From positions 47,200,063 through 47,264,062 of the forward strand of contig NC_012870.2 of the NCBI RefSeq assembly GCF_000003195.3: a DNA stretch of 64,000 nucleotides, written 5' to 3'. This stretch comes from Sorghum bicolor (lineage: Eukaryota > Streptophyta > Magnoliopsida > Poales > Poaceae). Positions within the stretch are counted from its first letter, which is position 1; every line of letters begins with the position of its first letter. This document shows, one piece after another, positions 1 through 9,229 of the stretch. Made by a program: the position numbers and the translations under genes. The notes under the pieces were generated by a model. That model saw only the letters and a program-made list of their open reading frames with translations, made no database searches and was not told where the DNA came from.

Positions 1-1
1 C

Positions 2-2516
2 ATGGCGAACAAGTAGATCCGCGAGTTCTCAGCTCCCACCACGGACAACATCCGCACTAGACCTGCTGTGGACATTGACCGGACCTTTGAGCTCAAGCCT
101 GGGCTCATCAACATGGTGCAAGCAAATCAGTTCTGTGGAAAGGCACACGAAGATGCTAGTGCTCATCTCCAACACTTCCTGGAGATTTGCAGCACATTTA
201 CTATTTCAGAAGTTCCTAGAGACGCCAAACTACTTCGCCTCTTCCCATTCTCACTGTTGGGGAGAGCGAAGCAGTGGTTCTACGCAACAAAGGAGAAGAA
301 TACTACGTGGGCACTCTGCTCCACGAACTTTGTGGCCAAGTTCTTTCCCATGGGCAAGACCAATGCTCTCCGTGGGAAGATTATAAGTTTTCAGCAACAA
401 CATGATGAATCCGTTCCAGAGGCATGGGAGCGCTTCCAAGACTACATCCTAGAATGTCCCCATCATGGAATGGAGAGCTGGTTACTAATGCAGACATTTT
501 ATCATGGGCTCGGCAACAGCACTCATGAAACCATGGATGCTGCAGCCGAAGGAGCATTCCTGTCACTCACTATACCACAAGCCACAACCCTTGTGGAGAA
601 GATGGCATTCAACCAAGGTTGGAATGAAGAGAGGACCTAGACACGTAAGAAAAGTGGAGGTATGCACCAGCTCAAGGAGGTAGACATGCTGTCTGCAAAG
701 CTAGACCTACTGATAAAGAAGCTCGATGACAAAGCTGAAGACAAAAGAGAAGTCATGCACATCTAAGACTCTCACATGACTTGTGAGGAGTGTGGAGATA
801 CTGGACACTAAGGCAATCACTGCCCTGAGATGCATGAGGACGTGAACTACATCAACAACAACAACAACTACTACTACTACAACCGTCCTCAACAAAATCA
901 AGGTTGGAATCAACAGAGGCCTAACTACTCAGGTAACTACTCAGGTAATTATCAAGGTAACAATTCTTACAACAATAATAATAATTTTCCACCCCTGAGA
1001 GAGTTAGTGTCTAATCAAGGAAAGCTAATGGATAACCTGTCTCAGAAATTGGCATCTAATGATAAAATGCTAGAAAATATAAATAATATAATGGATAATT
1101 TTTCTACTGCCATCAAGAACTAGATTAGCTTCAACAAAATGATTGAATCTCAGTTGAATCAAATAGCTGCTGCTGTTCCTGCTACTAACCCCAGTATACC
1201 ATCACAACCGGAAGGATTAGAATCTTGAAATCTTGTAGACATGTTTGATGTAGGTAACTACTGGAGTAACCCCGTTGGAGAAGTACATAATGACCTTCTG
1301 CCAGTCAAGAGAGGCGATCTAGGATGCCCCGTCATCCCGATCTCCATCGGCATGGTGGACTTCCTAGAAGCACTCTGCGACTTTGGCTCCAGTGTCAATA
1401 TTATACCCAAGGTACTCTATGAAAAATTCTTTACACATCCTTTATTGGAGACAACCATGTGTTTGCAGCTTGCAGATCAGACACTAAGCTTCCCAAAAGG
1501 AATACTGAAGAATATCTATGTTCGAGTTGGTACCTCGTACGTCCCAGCAGACTTCATAGTGATAGAGACCGGTGCCGATGAGAGGTCACCCATCATCTTG
1601 GAGAGGCCATTCTTGAACACCTCAGGAGCTGTCATCTACGCCAGTGCTGTGAATATCAACTTCGACATCAAGGGGAAGAAGGAGACGTTTTCTGTCAAGA
1701 ACAAGACTGCACAAATCCCAGAGCAACCCCAATATGAACTAAGAAAGAGAACCAACAGGAGGAACAAGAACAAGAAGGAAGTATGGATCGAATCAGCTAA
1801 GATGGTCACTGCAATTCACAGAGGTCAAAATCGTCGACTCAAGTCGCCTTTCCTGATCAAGAAGGACGACCCTGGTGTTCCAAGCATCGAGTGCACAATC
1901 AATGGATACTCATTTCAGAAGACACTCTGCGACACCGGATCTGGCATCAACATAATGGCCGCAGTCACTTATCAGTTCCTGTATGGAACCATGCCTCTAC
2001 AACCAACATACATTCAGCTCTAGATGGTAGACCAGACATTCCGAAAGGTCAAAGGTATAGTAACTGATGTCCCTGTCAAAATAGACAACCATTTTGTCCA
2101 TACAGATTTTCAGGTCATTGACATGGGAGAAGACGAGTACGATCCACCCATCATCCTTGGAAGACCGTTCCTCAGCACTATCAAAGCTATCGTTTACATT
2201 GGAACCGGAGTAAGTCTACAAGCACTTCCCCTCTGAGAAGGTACGCCACTACTTTAATGACTCTAATTATATAATTGAAGATTCTAAGCAGATCAGGATG
2301 AGAAGAAGGCGACGCAACCACAACCAGAGGAGACAAATCATCAAGGACGGATGGGCAGACTACGAAGGAGAGGTAATAAGGTCTGAAGATATACATCTTG
2401 AACAGGATTGTCCTGAGGAGACCGTAGCACCAAATGAGGTGTGGATAGAGAAGAGAGTTGTACTAGAAGAGGAGGCACCGCCGGAACCACCGTCTACGCC
2501 ATCCAGCGAATTCTAG
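2..2516 (+). pseudogene. Element A gag-protease polyprotein, decayed
   Basis: The frame encodes the particle protein (gag) and aspartic protease of an Athila-like retrotransposon. The gag domain lies at about bases 68-640 and contains the FPFSLLGRAKQWFY motif. A CCHC knuckle (CEECGDTGH, about 786-830) is followed by an Asn/Tyr/Gln-rich tract (about 845-990). There are two protease-like domains, with CDFGSSVN near 1378 and CDTGSGIN near 1930, each followed by an ILxRPFL motif. One frame is open apart from stops at 14, 638, 764, 809, 1121, 1226 and 2021. It shifts near 2210, and the tail continues in another frame to 2516. The 809 stop falls inside the zinc knuckle. Compared with the intact relative at 61309-63840 this copy cannot make a full polyprotein. 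No reverse transcriptase follows. Confidence 0.9.
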
Positions 2517-3047
2517 GACGACTGAGAACACAAGGTGTCCCATTTGGAGGACTTAAAAACACCAAACACCGTGCTAAGAGGTTAACTTGGTAGTTATCCC
2601 TTTTTTCCCTTCAATTATTTATTTTCCTTAAATAGCTTGTTTAGTTAATCAGGTTCACACTATCTTGAAAAGAAAATAAAAATGTTAAAAATAAGTAAGC
2701 CCTATGTGAGTATGCTCATGGCATAAAACCCATAAGTACATTCACTATGGTGGCATAAAAATAAAAATATTTTTCTGTTCCATAAAAATGGAAATATAAA
2801 AAATAAGTTTATAATGCTACCAAAGAGAGTAACATCTATTGAGGAAGCTCAACATGATAAAGGCTAGATATTTATGCTAACACTTAACCAGTTCCACAAA
2901 GCTTTGCTGTCTATTTGAGCTCCATAGAATTCAAGGATCAAGAAAACTAGCAGACGGAGGACATCCTAATCGCTGTCAGGATGCTGCCGACATTCAAATA
3001 CACCCGTGCCACCTGCTAGCTGCATCAAAAGAAATTCGTCAAAATCC

Positions 3048-3069
3048 AGCTTGGGGGAGAGCACCCCCA
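3048..3069 (+). other. Polypurine-like motif with hairpin (element A)
   Basis: AGCTTGGGGGAG repeats the core of the true polypurine tracts next to LTRs in this window. Here it lies well upstream of the LTR. TGGGGG (3052-3057) pairs perfectly with CCCCCA (3064-3069) around a six-base loop. Equivalent sites follow the coding regions of elements B, C, H and M. Confidence 0.6.
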
Positions 3070-4081
3070 TTTATCCAGCTAAGTGTTTCCATCTACGTTT
3101 ATACTTATACTTTGTTAAAATAATAAAAAGATACATAATCATAAAAACCCAAATAAAGATTTTGTGCTTATATATATATACTTTTGCTTAGTTTGCTAAA
3201 TAAATAAAGTGGCTATACTAAACTGAATCTTAATAATAAACTCTAGCATGGATATGATGAATAGTTGCTCTACCTAATTTTCCAATTTGAAGCTCTCTCT
3301 CTCAAGTTTAGACATAACTGTTATAATTTAAAGTTTGCTCTAAACCTGAACTTGTGGGAAGAGAACTTGATCTAAAGTCTAAGTTGTTAACGAATATGAT
3401 ATGGGAAGGTTGAGCTGCTGTTTATCTGTTCCTAGAGATGCTAGAATTCTGGAGAATTTTATCTTTGAAAATCTTTAAAATATTGCATGATGAGTTTCTG
3501 TATGATGAGAGTTTAAATTTCTACCATGGCCATACATACATGCTTGCTAGCCTATGAACTATACATTTACTTTTTTTACTACTTATGAGCATTGAGTGTG
3601 GTCAAGCTGTGTAGACCCTTAGGAGCTTGTCATGCGGTTAAAATCAAGATTCACTTGCACGTTCACTCATACATGCTGCTTCTACTTCAGAAGTACGCAT
3701 CCACATACATCCACTCATTTCTATCTCCAGATTCACCCAAAATTATTCTACTCCTATCCAAGAGAGAATAGCCAAAAACATTATTCTATCCCTATTATTC
3801 CCCATGAAATAAATGCTCGAGTTACTACCACTTGCTACATTATTCGAGGAGGGTGAGTGCTCTAAAAAAAGAAGGGAAGAAAAAGGAAAAATACGAGGAA
3901 ATAGAAAGGGGCAAGTGCCCAGAACCTCGAAGAAAAGAAAAATTGAGACAAGAGGTAAAAATGGACAAGTGTTCGTCAGTAGAATTAGGGGTACAAGATA
4001 CCCACCTGTGAGAAAAGAAAAAGAAAATATAGAGCATCTCATTCTCCTCAAAAAGCTTCAAAGTGCAAGAAAGGTATGTAT

Positions 4082-4086
4082 CCTCT
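4082..4086. repeat. Target-site duplication CCTCT, left copy (element B)
   Basis: CCTCT directly precedes the TGTTGAC start of element B and recurs at 22917-22921 directly after B's terminal TCAACA. Element A sequence is continuous across the two copies, which proves B inserted into A. Confidence 0.95.
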
Positions 4087-4257
4087 TGTTGACACTTGCT
4101 AACCCCACTTGAATACTAGGTTGTCATCCCCAGCATGGCACTAGAGTGTACTATGGTATTTATACGCACACAGATAATCCGCAAGCGCACGGATACCGTT
4201 GAAGCTTTTACCCGGTTAAAGGTTTTATCGTATCCACAGGGAAACGGGAGAACCAAC
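4087..4257 (-). repeat. Element B 3' LTR, outer part
   Basis: It starts TGTTGACACTTGCTAAC and includes the U5 end of B's LTR. It breaks at CCAAC (4253-4257) where element C inserted, and resumes at 16850/16855. Confidence 0.88.
4253..4257. repeat. Target-site duplication CCAAC, left copy (element C)
   Basis: CCAAC immediately precedes the TGTTGACGG start of C's 5' LTR and recurs at 16850-16854 immediately after the end of its 3' LTR. Confidence 0.97.
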
Positions 4258-4527
4258 TGTTGACGGTCCTTAAGTACTAAAATTAATAATCAAATAAACA
4301 TGAAAAAGGATCAATATGAAACAAACATCTAGAATTAGGGTTTTATCTGACAGAATTCCATGAGTTTTGGTGTTTATCTATTTCTACAGGGGTTTATCAG
4401 AAAATATGGAGAGAAGGCCCACATGTCATGTTTACAACGAGATAATTACGTGCCGCGCAATTTTCCTTGATCTAGAAGGGTCCAGAAGCCACGGGAACGA
4501 ATGGGAAGCAATTCGGGCTCGGGGGCT

Positions 4528-4686
4528 GGGCGCCCGCCCACCCCCCTTGGGCGCCCGCCCTGGCCAGGAAGCCAATCAGGACTCTGCTTCGGGACTACGC
4601 TCCACCGACCTAAAGGATCAATCTAAACCATACAATCTATGTCGGTTTGATCCAATGGCTCACGTTCACTTGAGGGGACTATAAAA
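4528..4686 (+). promoter_or_regulatory. Element C LTR promoter: paired GC boxes and TATA box
   Basis: Two identical GGGCGCCCGCCC boxes start exactly 21 bp apart (4528, 4549). TATAAAA lies at 4680-4686, preceded by a block that reads GGTTTGATCCAA and is shared with the other Athila-like LTRs here. The same 21-bp box spacing occurs in the LTRs of A, B, H and J and in C's internal promoter at 8560. Confidence 0.7.
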
Positions 4687-4928
4687 CCAGACCCCCTGGC
4701 CCCTGGAGGAGGGAGGAGAAATCATTATTCAGAGGTAGCCATCAAAGTTAGGGTTTAGAGCTTCTCTCCCACAGAGAATTAGAATTAGCTACTCCCTAAT
4801 CCTTCAAGTTTAGAGGTTTGATTAGATAGCAATTAGAGAAGTAGAGCACTACGCTCTGGATTCGGATCTTCGGTAATAAAGATTGGTATTATTCATATCT
4901 TTCTCTAATTCTTTGTTCTAATTGCATT

Positions 4929-5252
4929 ATGTCTCTAATTATTATGTTCTTAGTTTGCTCTAGTTCTATATTTGATATAGTTCTAATTGATAATGAGTTT
5001 ATGTATAAGTTTGCAAAGCGCTTAGCTCTTGTCGCGAGGGAGTTAGGTGATAGATCACATGTGAGCGTGGTGCTTAGATGTTATTTATCTGCAAATGTAT
5101 CCTATTGGCCGAGTCGTGTGGTAGTTCGCGATAGTGACAGCTTCGTTGATTCTTATATAGTCCACCCTCCATTGATAGGACAGGCAGAACCGGTATTGTG
5201 GAGTAAGTCTTGCGATGTTCTGATTTACTTTATCAATGTTCCTTATACATGA
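4929..5252 (+). CDS. Small hydrophobic ORF within element C 5' LTR
   Basis: This 107-codon frame lies downstream of the LTR TATA box, so it would sit in the 5' leader of the element's transcript, ahead of gag. The first 20 or so residues are hydrophobic. The second half contains VVVRDSDSFVDSYIV and IGQAE. Frames with a matching, apparently ungapped second half occur at the same LTR position in A (24281-24646), J (46226-46642) and M (57957-58373), although those LTRs are clearly diverged from this one. The 3' LTR copy is 16005-16328. I do not recognise a known family. It could equally be a conserved nucleotide element that happens to be open, so the coding claim is tentative. Confidence 0.3.
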   Translation: MSLIIMFLVCSSSIFDIVLIDNEFMYKFAKRLALVARELGDRSHVSVVLRCYLSANVSYWPSRVVVRDSDSFVDSYIVHPPLIGQAEPVLWSKSCDVLIYFINVPYT

Positions 5253-5781
5253 ATGAAGAGTCTTTTATGCTATATATGATCTTGTAGATAACTAGAGTAG
5301 ATTATGACTTAGTAGTTAGTAGATGACTTAGAATCCATTCTCTAGCTAATCCGACATCACCTACATATATGAGGAGTAGTCTATTTTCTAATCGCTGTGC
5401 TCTTTATCCCATGAACTTATACTTTATTATCAATTATCTTTATGGTTTACCCCCTGCTAGAGTAAGTGACTGTGTGACGAGTTTCTCATTAGTAATCATG
5501 TTCTTGCAAGTTTATCTTTAGTCTATGCCTTGATAGATTTTGCCCCTTTGATTTAATTCCATCTTCTTAAGATCCCCTAAGCAAAATTATAAATAACGAT
5601 ACTTGGAATACTTATCCTGGTGAAATGCTACAATGAGGTGTTTTATCTGTGCGCTTGCGGATAGAATAGATTATTTTCTAGAGAGCCTTTACATTTATAA
5701 ATACCTTTGTACACTCTGGCGCCATGCTAGGGATGACAACCTAGTATCTAAGTGGTGTTAGCTAGTGTCAACAAGCATTTC

Positions 5782-5798
5782 TGGCGCCGTTGCCGGGG
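5782..5798 (+). other. Primer binding site, element C
   Basis: TGGCGCCGTTGCCGGGG begins eight bases after the 5' LTR. This is the primer site typical of plant Athila elements, reported as complementary to the 3' end of tRNA-Asp. Confidence 0.9.
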
Positions 5799-6157
5799 AC
5801 TTATAGGATCTATAGGACATGTTAGGAATTATAGGATAATTATATGAGTCTCAGGAATAAGTCATAAAAGGGAACAAAGGAGTTATATTTAGGAACGGTA
5901 AGGAAAGCCAGAAAATCAATCAAGGATTATTCATATAAAATATTAGACTAGACTATAGAGAAATAATTGCATAAAACAGCTACTAAGTGAGAAATCATAA
6001 CAAGGCACCGCTGCTTTGGCAGGTTCACCCTATTGTTTTTCTATGTTTATATTTTTATACAGGGTATAACAGGATTGACTTTGGGTACATTCAACTATAC
6101 ATCATCAGAACCAAAGCAATCAAGAGAAGAAGAAGCTAGCTACCAATTGCTGAAGCT
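5799..6157 (+). other. Element C 5' leader
   Basis: A/T-rich leader between the primer binding site and gag with no convincing gene. A pyrimidine-rich run ending TTTTTATACAG at about 6052-6062 looks like a plant splice acceptor, so the gag mRNA may be spliced. Confidence 0.5.
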
Positions 6158-7486
6158 ATGGCACACAAGACCTTGCAAGAATTCTCTGCTCCAAGTCTTG
6201 ACAACATTCCAACCGGTCCAAGATTTGTAGTAGAAGAAGGAATACCCGAGTTTGAGCTCAAGTCAAGCCTCATTAATTTGGTGCAAGCTACACAATTCAG
6301 TGGAAAGGCACATGAAGATGCCAGTGCACACTTGCAGAATTTCCTAGAGATTGGAAGCACAATCCACATCAACGGAGTTGACAAAGACGTCATACTGCTT
6401 CGCCTTTTTCCATTCTCACTAGAAGGAAAAGCGAGGAAGTGGTTCTACACTCATCAAGATAACATCAACAACTGGACGAACTTGTCAGATGCCTTTCTAT
6501 CAAAGTTTTTCCCTATAGGCAAAACAACTACCTTAAGAGGAAATATTGTCAGTTTCCAACAGCAGAAGACAGAAGCCATTTCAGAAGCATGGGAGCATTT
6601 TCAAGGATACATATCAGATTGTCCTCACCATGGAATGGCCACATGGTTACTTATGCAGACCTTCTACCATGGATTAACCCAGAAGGCTCGTGAGTGCATA
6701 GATGCATCTGCTAAAGGATCATTCTTGGAGCTTACAACTGGAAAAGCAGAGATACTTTTGGATAAGATAGCAGAAAACCAAAGCTGGTTCCAAGATAAAG
6801 CTCAACATTGTCATCAAACTGAAGAAATACCAGAAGAAGTAAAAGCATTATCAACTAAGATGGAAAATTTGCTCCATTGGATTGACCAGAGGGCCAAGTT
6901 CAAAGAAGATCAAAGGGCCATTGAGACAGCATACAAATATCAACCAACTTCGAGTCAACCCAATAGCAAAGGTATGAATTCAGGTAATACTATCAAGCAA
7001 CTTTCATTAAAAGAGATAATTGCTCAACAAACCAAAATTAATGATGAAGTTAAACAAAGGCTAGATACAAATGAATCATCTCTAAAAGATATACACAATA
7101 AAATGGATTTTCTACTAACTGCCTTTGATGAGCAAAACACTCTTAATAAAAGGGTAGAGCTTAAATTAATAAAGATAGCTGCTGCACTGCCTGTTGCTAC
7201 TAACCTTGAGCAGGTAAAGAATATAACTACTAGAGGAGGTAAAGCTACCAGAGATCCACCATACCCAAAAGAGAAACAAAGATCATCAGCACCAGTGCAA
7301 CCAGCAGTGATAGAAGAAGAAAGCCCAGTTGAAGCAGAAGATCTGCTACAACCATCAAGAACTAGAGAAATGAGGAAAGATTTTTACGACACCAACTATT
7401 TGCCATTTCCCAGAAGAAACAGAGGACTGCAGTCGGATGAGCAGTTTGGTACCTACATACGCAAAGTACATCAGAGATATTCTTAA
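6158..7486 (+). CDS. Element C gag polyprotein
   Basis: This frame encodes the structural particle protein of an Athila-like element. The start is ATGGCACACAAG at 6158, matching the start region of gag in A and M. The retrotransposon gag domain spans about residues 25-210, with LLRLFPFSLEGKARKWFY, LSKFFPIGKT and CPHHGMATWLLMQTFYHGL. A charged helical segment follows at about 220-350. Unlike A and M, no CCHC zinc knuckle is present. The frame ends at 7486 just after a switch point near 7446, where the protein would normally continue into protease. The protease continues in another reading frame (7437-8051). A deletion between repeated GGTACCTACA-like sequence is a plausible cause. Confidence 0.85.
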   Translation: MAHKTLQEFSAPSLDNIPTGPRFVVEEGIPEFELKSSLINLVQATQFSGKAHEDASAHLQNFLEIGSTIHINGVDKDVILLRLFPFSLEGKARKWFYTHQDNINNWTNLSDAFLSKFFPIGKTTTLRGNIVSFQQQKTEAISEAWEHFQGYISDCPHHGMATWLLMQTFYHGLTQKARECIDASAKGSFLELTTGKAEILLDKIAENQSWFQDKAQHCHQTEEIPEEVKALSTKMENLLHWIDQRAKFKEDQRAIETAYKYQPTSSQPNSKGMNSGNTIKQLSLKEIIAQQTKINDEVKQRLDTNESSLKDIHNKMDFLLTAFDEQNTLNKRVELKLIKIAAALPVATNLEQVKNITTRGGKATRDPPYPKEKQRSSAPVQPAVIEEESPVEAEDLLQPSRTREMRKDFYDTNYLPFPRRNRGLQSDEQFGTYIRKVHQRYS

Positions 7487-8051
7487 CAAGAAGAGACCAC
7501 TGCCCACCACTGAGGTTATCAAGCTGACAGAAGAATGTAGTGCGGCCATCCTCAACAAACCACCAAAGAAGAAGGAAGATCCAGGATGCCCCACTATTGA
7601 TTGCTCGATCGGAAACCAACACTTCAATAATGCACTTTGTGATCTCGGAGCAAGTGTCAGTGTGATGCCAGCATCAGTCTACAAAAAGCTTGAGCATGCA
7701 ACTTTAGAACCAACATCAATGTGCCTACAACTAGCGGATCAATCGGTTCGACACCCGTTGGGCATCGCCGAGAACATTCCAGTCAAGATCAGAGATTTCC
7801 TGGTACCAGTAGACTTCGTAGTACTGGACATGAGTCCTGACTCAAAAGTGTCCATCATCCTTGGAAGACCATTTCTGAGCACTGCCAATGCCCACATTGA
7901 TGTCAGGAAGGGAGAAATCAAGTTCAACATAAACGGTCAAGAAGAACACTTCACATTCAAACCCAGACCAGAGAGAGACTCTACAATGAAGGAAGTTCAT
8001 GAAGAACCACTGGAGACACCATCTCCGGAGGAAGGTAACTCAGAAGATTAA
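7437..8051 (+). pseudogene. Element C retroviral-type aspartic protease
   Basis: This is the protease that matures gag. The segment from about 7450 has PTYAKYIRDILNKKRPL, a lysine-rich linker, then ALCDLGASVSVMP (active-site region) and IILGRPFLST (flap-end motif), the layout seen in plant Athila elements. The active site reads D-L-G rather than D-T/S-G, which is common in Athila-like relatives. It is out of frame with gag by one register (gag frame 2, protease frame 3), so a gag-protease fusion would need a frameshift or repair. The ATG at 7437 is probably not a true start. The frame ends at 8051, 10 bases before the hairpin at 8061-8080. Confidence 0.8.
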
Positions 8052-8555
8052 AAGATTTGGAGGTCCAGCTTGGGGGACCTAAAAATCCCAAACCCTCACC
8101 GGGAGGTAAATCGGTATTTACCCGCATTATTAATTTTCTCATATTTAAATTCTTGCATAATTAATTCTTGCATTAGTCATATACATTCATAGCATGATTA
8201 TAATAATCAAAAAGCCCCATATAAATAATATTCGTGGTGTGTAACAACCCATATTTATTAATTATTGTGGAGGCACAAAAATATTTCCCATTATCATTTT
8301 TAATTAAAATTTTCATAGATTTTTCCTGCATTATATTTAATCATATTAATCTTCTAGAAGCATGACCCACACTCTTTGGGTCCCACATATCATACACTTC
8401 ACCTCACATACATCCCATCACATAATTTCATCCACCAATATATTTCCACTCACCTGACATCTTTCCACCGTCCAACCACTACCAACACAATATTATTCTG
8501 CGTGAGATCAAAGCAAGGAAGCAAGTGGAGGAAGCACACCCAGGATGGACACCAG
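8052..8555 (+). other. Element C spacer between protease and internal promoter
   Basis: A/T-rich and non-coding. It begins with the hairpin at 8061-8080: AGGTCC and GGACCT flank AGCTTGGG, which contains part of the polypurine-like motif. No pol sequence is visible where RT and integrase would normally lie. Confidence 0.7.
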
Positions 8556-8559
8556 GGGT

Positions 8560-8640
8560 GGGCGCCCGCCCACCTACCTTGGGCGCCCGCCCTGTCCCCT
8601 GCTCAGCCTATAAAAGGCCACCTCCAGCTCCCCTTCTCTT
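8560..8640 (+). promoter_or_regulatory. Putative internal promoter resembling the LTR promoter
   Basis: GGGCGCCCGCCC occurs at 8560-8571 and 8581-8592, the same 12-mer and the same 21-bp spacing as in the element's own LTRs. CCTATAAAAGG (TATAAAA at 8609-8615) follows. It lies about 340 bp upstream of the third ORF, so it could drive a separate mRNA for that protein. Confidence 0.6.
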
Positions 8641-8955
8641 CACACAAACACTTCAAAAAACCACACAAATCTCAGTTTCCCGAGAAGGAGCTTTTGTAGT
8701 GAAGAGAAGAGAGTAGAGAGAAAGAGGAGAGTGGAAGGGAAGGTTGGAGTTCTTTTGAGAAAGTGATTGTCACCTAGCAAATAGTGATCCCTCTGTCCAA
8801 GCGGAAGTAAAAGTTGTTTAGAGGGAGGCTCTACCAAAATAGAAACTTGTCTTGAACGATTAACCCCTGGACTACTAACACTCCGGACAGCTGACCACTA
8901 ACATTTTATCTCACATTTTCCACCAGTTGTGTTTTTGCCAACTTTTGTTTGCAGG

Positions 8956-9229
8956 ATGTTTAAGAAGGTAAAGAATGTAGGGAAGGCTATCAAGAACATT
9001 GGTACAAGGAGTTCATCCCGACACTCCTCACAACCATCAGAGATGAGCGTCGACCCGACACCTAGACAAGCTCCGTCATCTTCATCAGGTCAGCAAGTTA
9101 AGGTCCTTCTCAAGATAGGAGACCTAGGACTGAAGACCCGAAGAGAAAAGGAAGTATATCAGCAATTGAAGAATAAAGATTTCATTCACACCCCTACTAT
9201 CGATCCAATCCTACTACGAGAAACAGGTA
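8956..9229 (+). pseudogene. Element C third ORF, N-terminal part
   Basis: The ATG at 8956 follows TTGTTTGCAG, a splice-acceptor-like sequence. The N-terminus is basic (MFKKVKNVGKAIKNIG), then Ser-rich, then charged (LGLKTRREKEVYQQLKNKDF). The frame reaches ACAGGT at 9223-9228, where element D interrupts it, and resumes in the same frame at GGTATGGAC (12523). It occupies the position of the envelope-like or extra ORF of Athila elements. The function is unknown. The ATG at 8929 is an alternative start. Confidence 0.7.

Larger units (their letters stand above)
1..4086 (+). mobile_element. Element A, left part: Athila-like Ty3/gypsy LTR retrotransposon
   Basis: This is the internal region of an Athila-like element that begins upstream of the window. 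It contains a decayed gag-protease frame followed by about 1.5 kb of non-coding 3' region. It stops at CCTCT (4082-4086), and the same five bases reopen at 22917, where homologous sequence continues to a polypurine tract and 3' LTR. Everything between is therefore a later insertion (element B). The gag-protease and 3' region match element M (57382-64000, opposite strand) along their length, so A and M belong to one family. The 5' LTR is not in the window. Confidence 0.9.
2517..4086 (+). other. Element A non-coding 3' internal region
   Basis: No gene is seen in this stretch. It aligns by eye with the reverse complement of element M's 3' region (59012-61308) and with parts of element B (18024-20150). 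It contains the polypurine-like hairpin at 3048-3069 and a paired-hairpin block at about 3909-4010. The short open frames here lie in low-complexity, A/T-rich or purine-rich sequence and are not credible genes. Confidence 0.75.
4258..5773 (+). repeat. Element C 5' LTR
   Basis: This 1516-bp LTR starts TGTTGACGG and ends GTGTCAACA. It carries two 12-bp GC boxes (GGGCGCCCGCCC at 4528-4539 and 4549-4560), a TATAAAA box at 4680-4686 and a GC-rich tract after it. A 107-codon open frame follows at 4929-5252. The 3' copy (15339-16849) lacks five bases relative to this one. Confidence 0.95.

Noticed and set aside
3743..4112. Frames on both strands at 3743-4112 and similar at 18696-19161 and 59707-60158
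   Set aside because: Purine/pyrimidine-rich non-coding 3' region shared by several elements; low-complexity translation (Phe/Ser or Lys/Glu runs).
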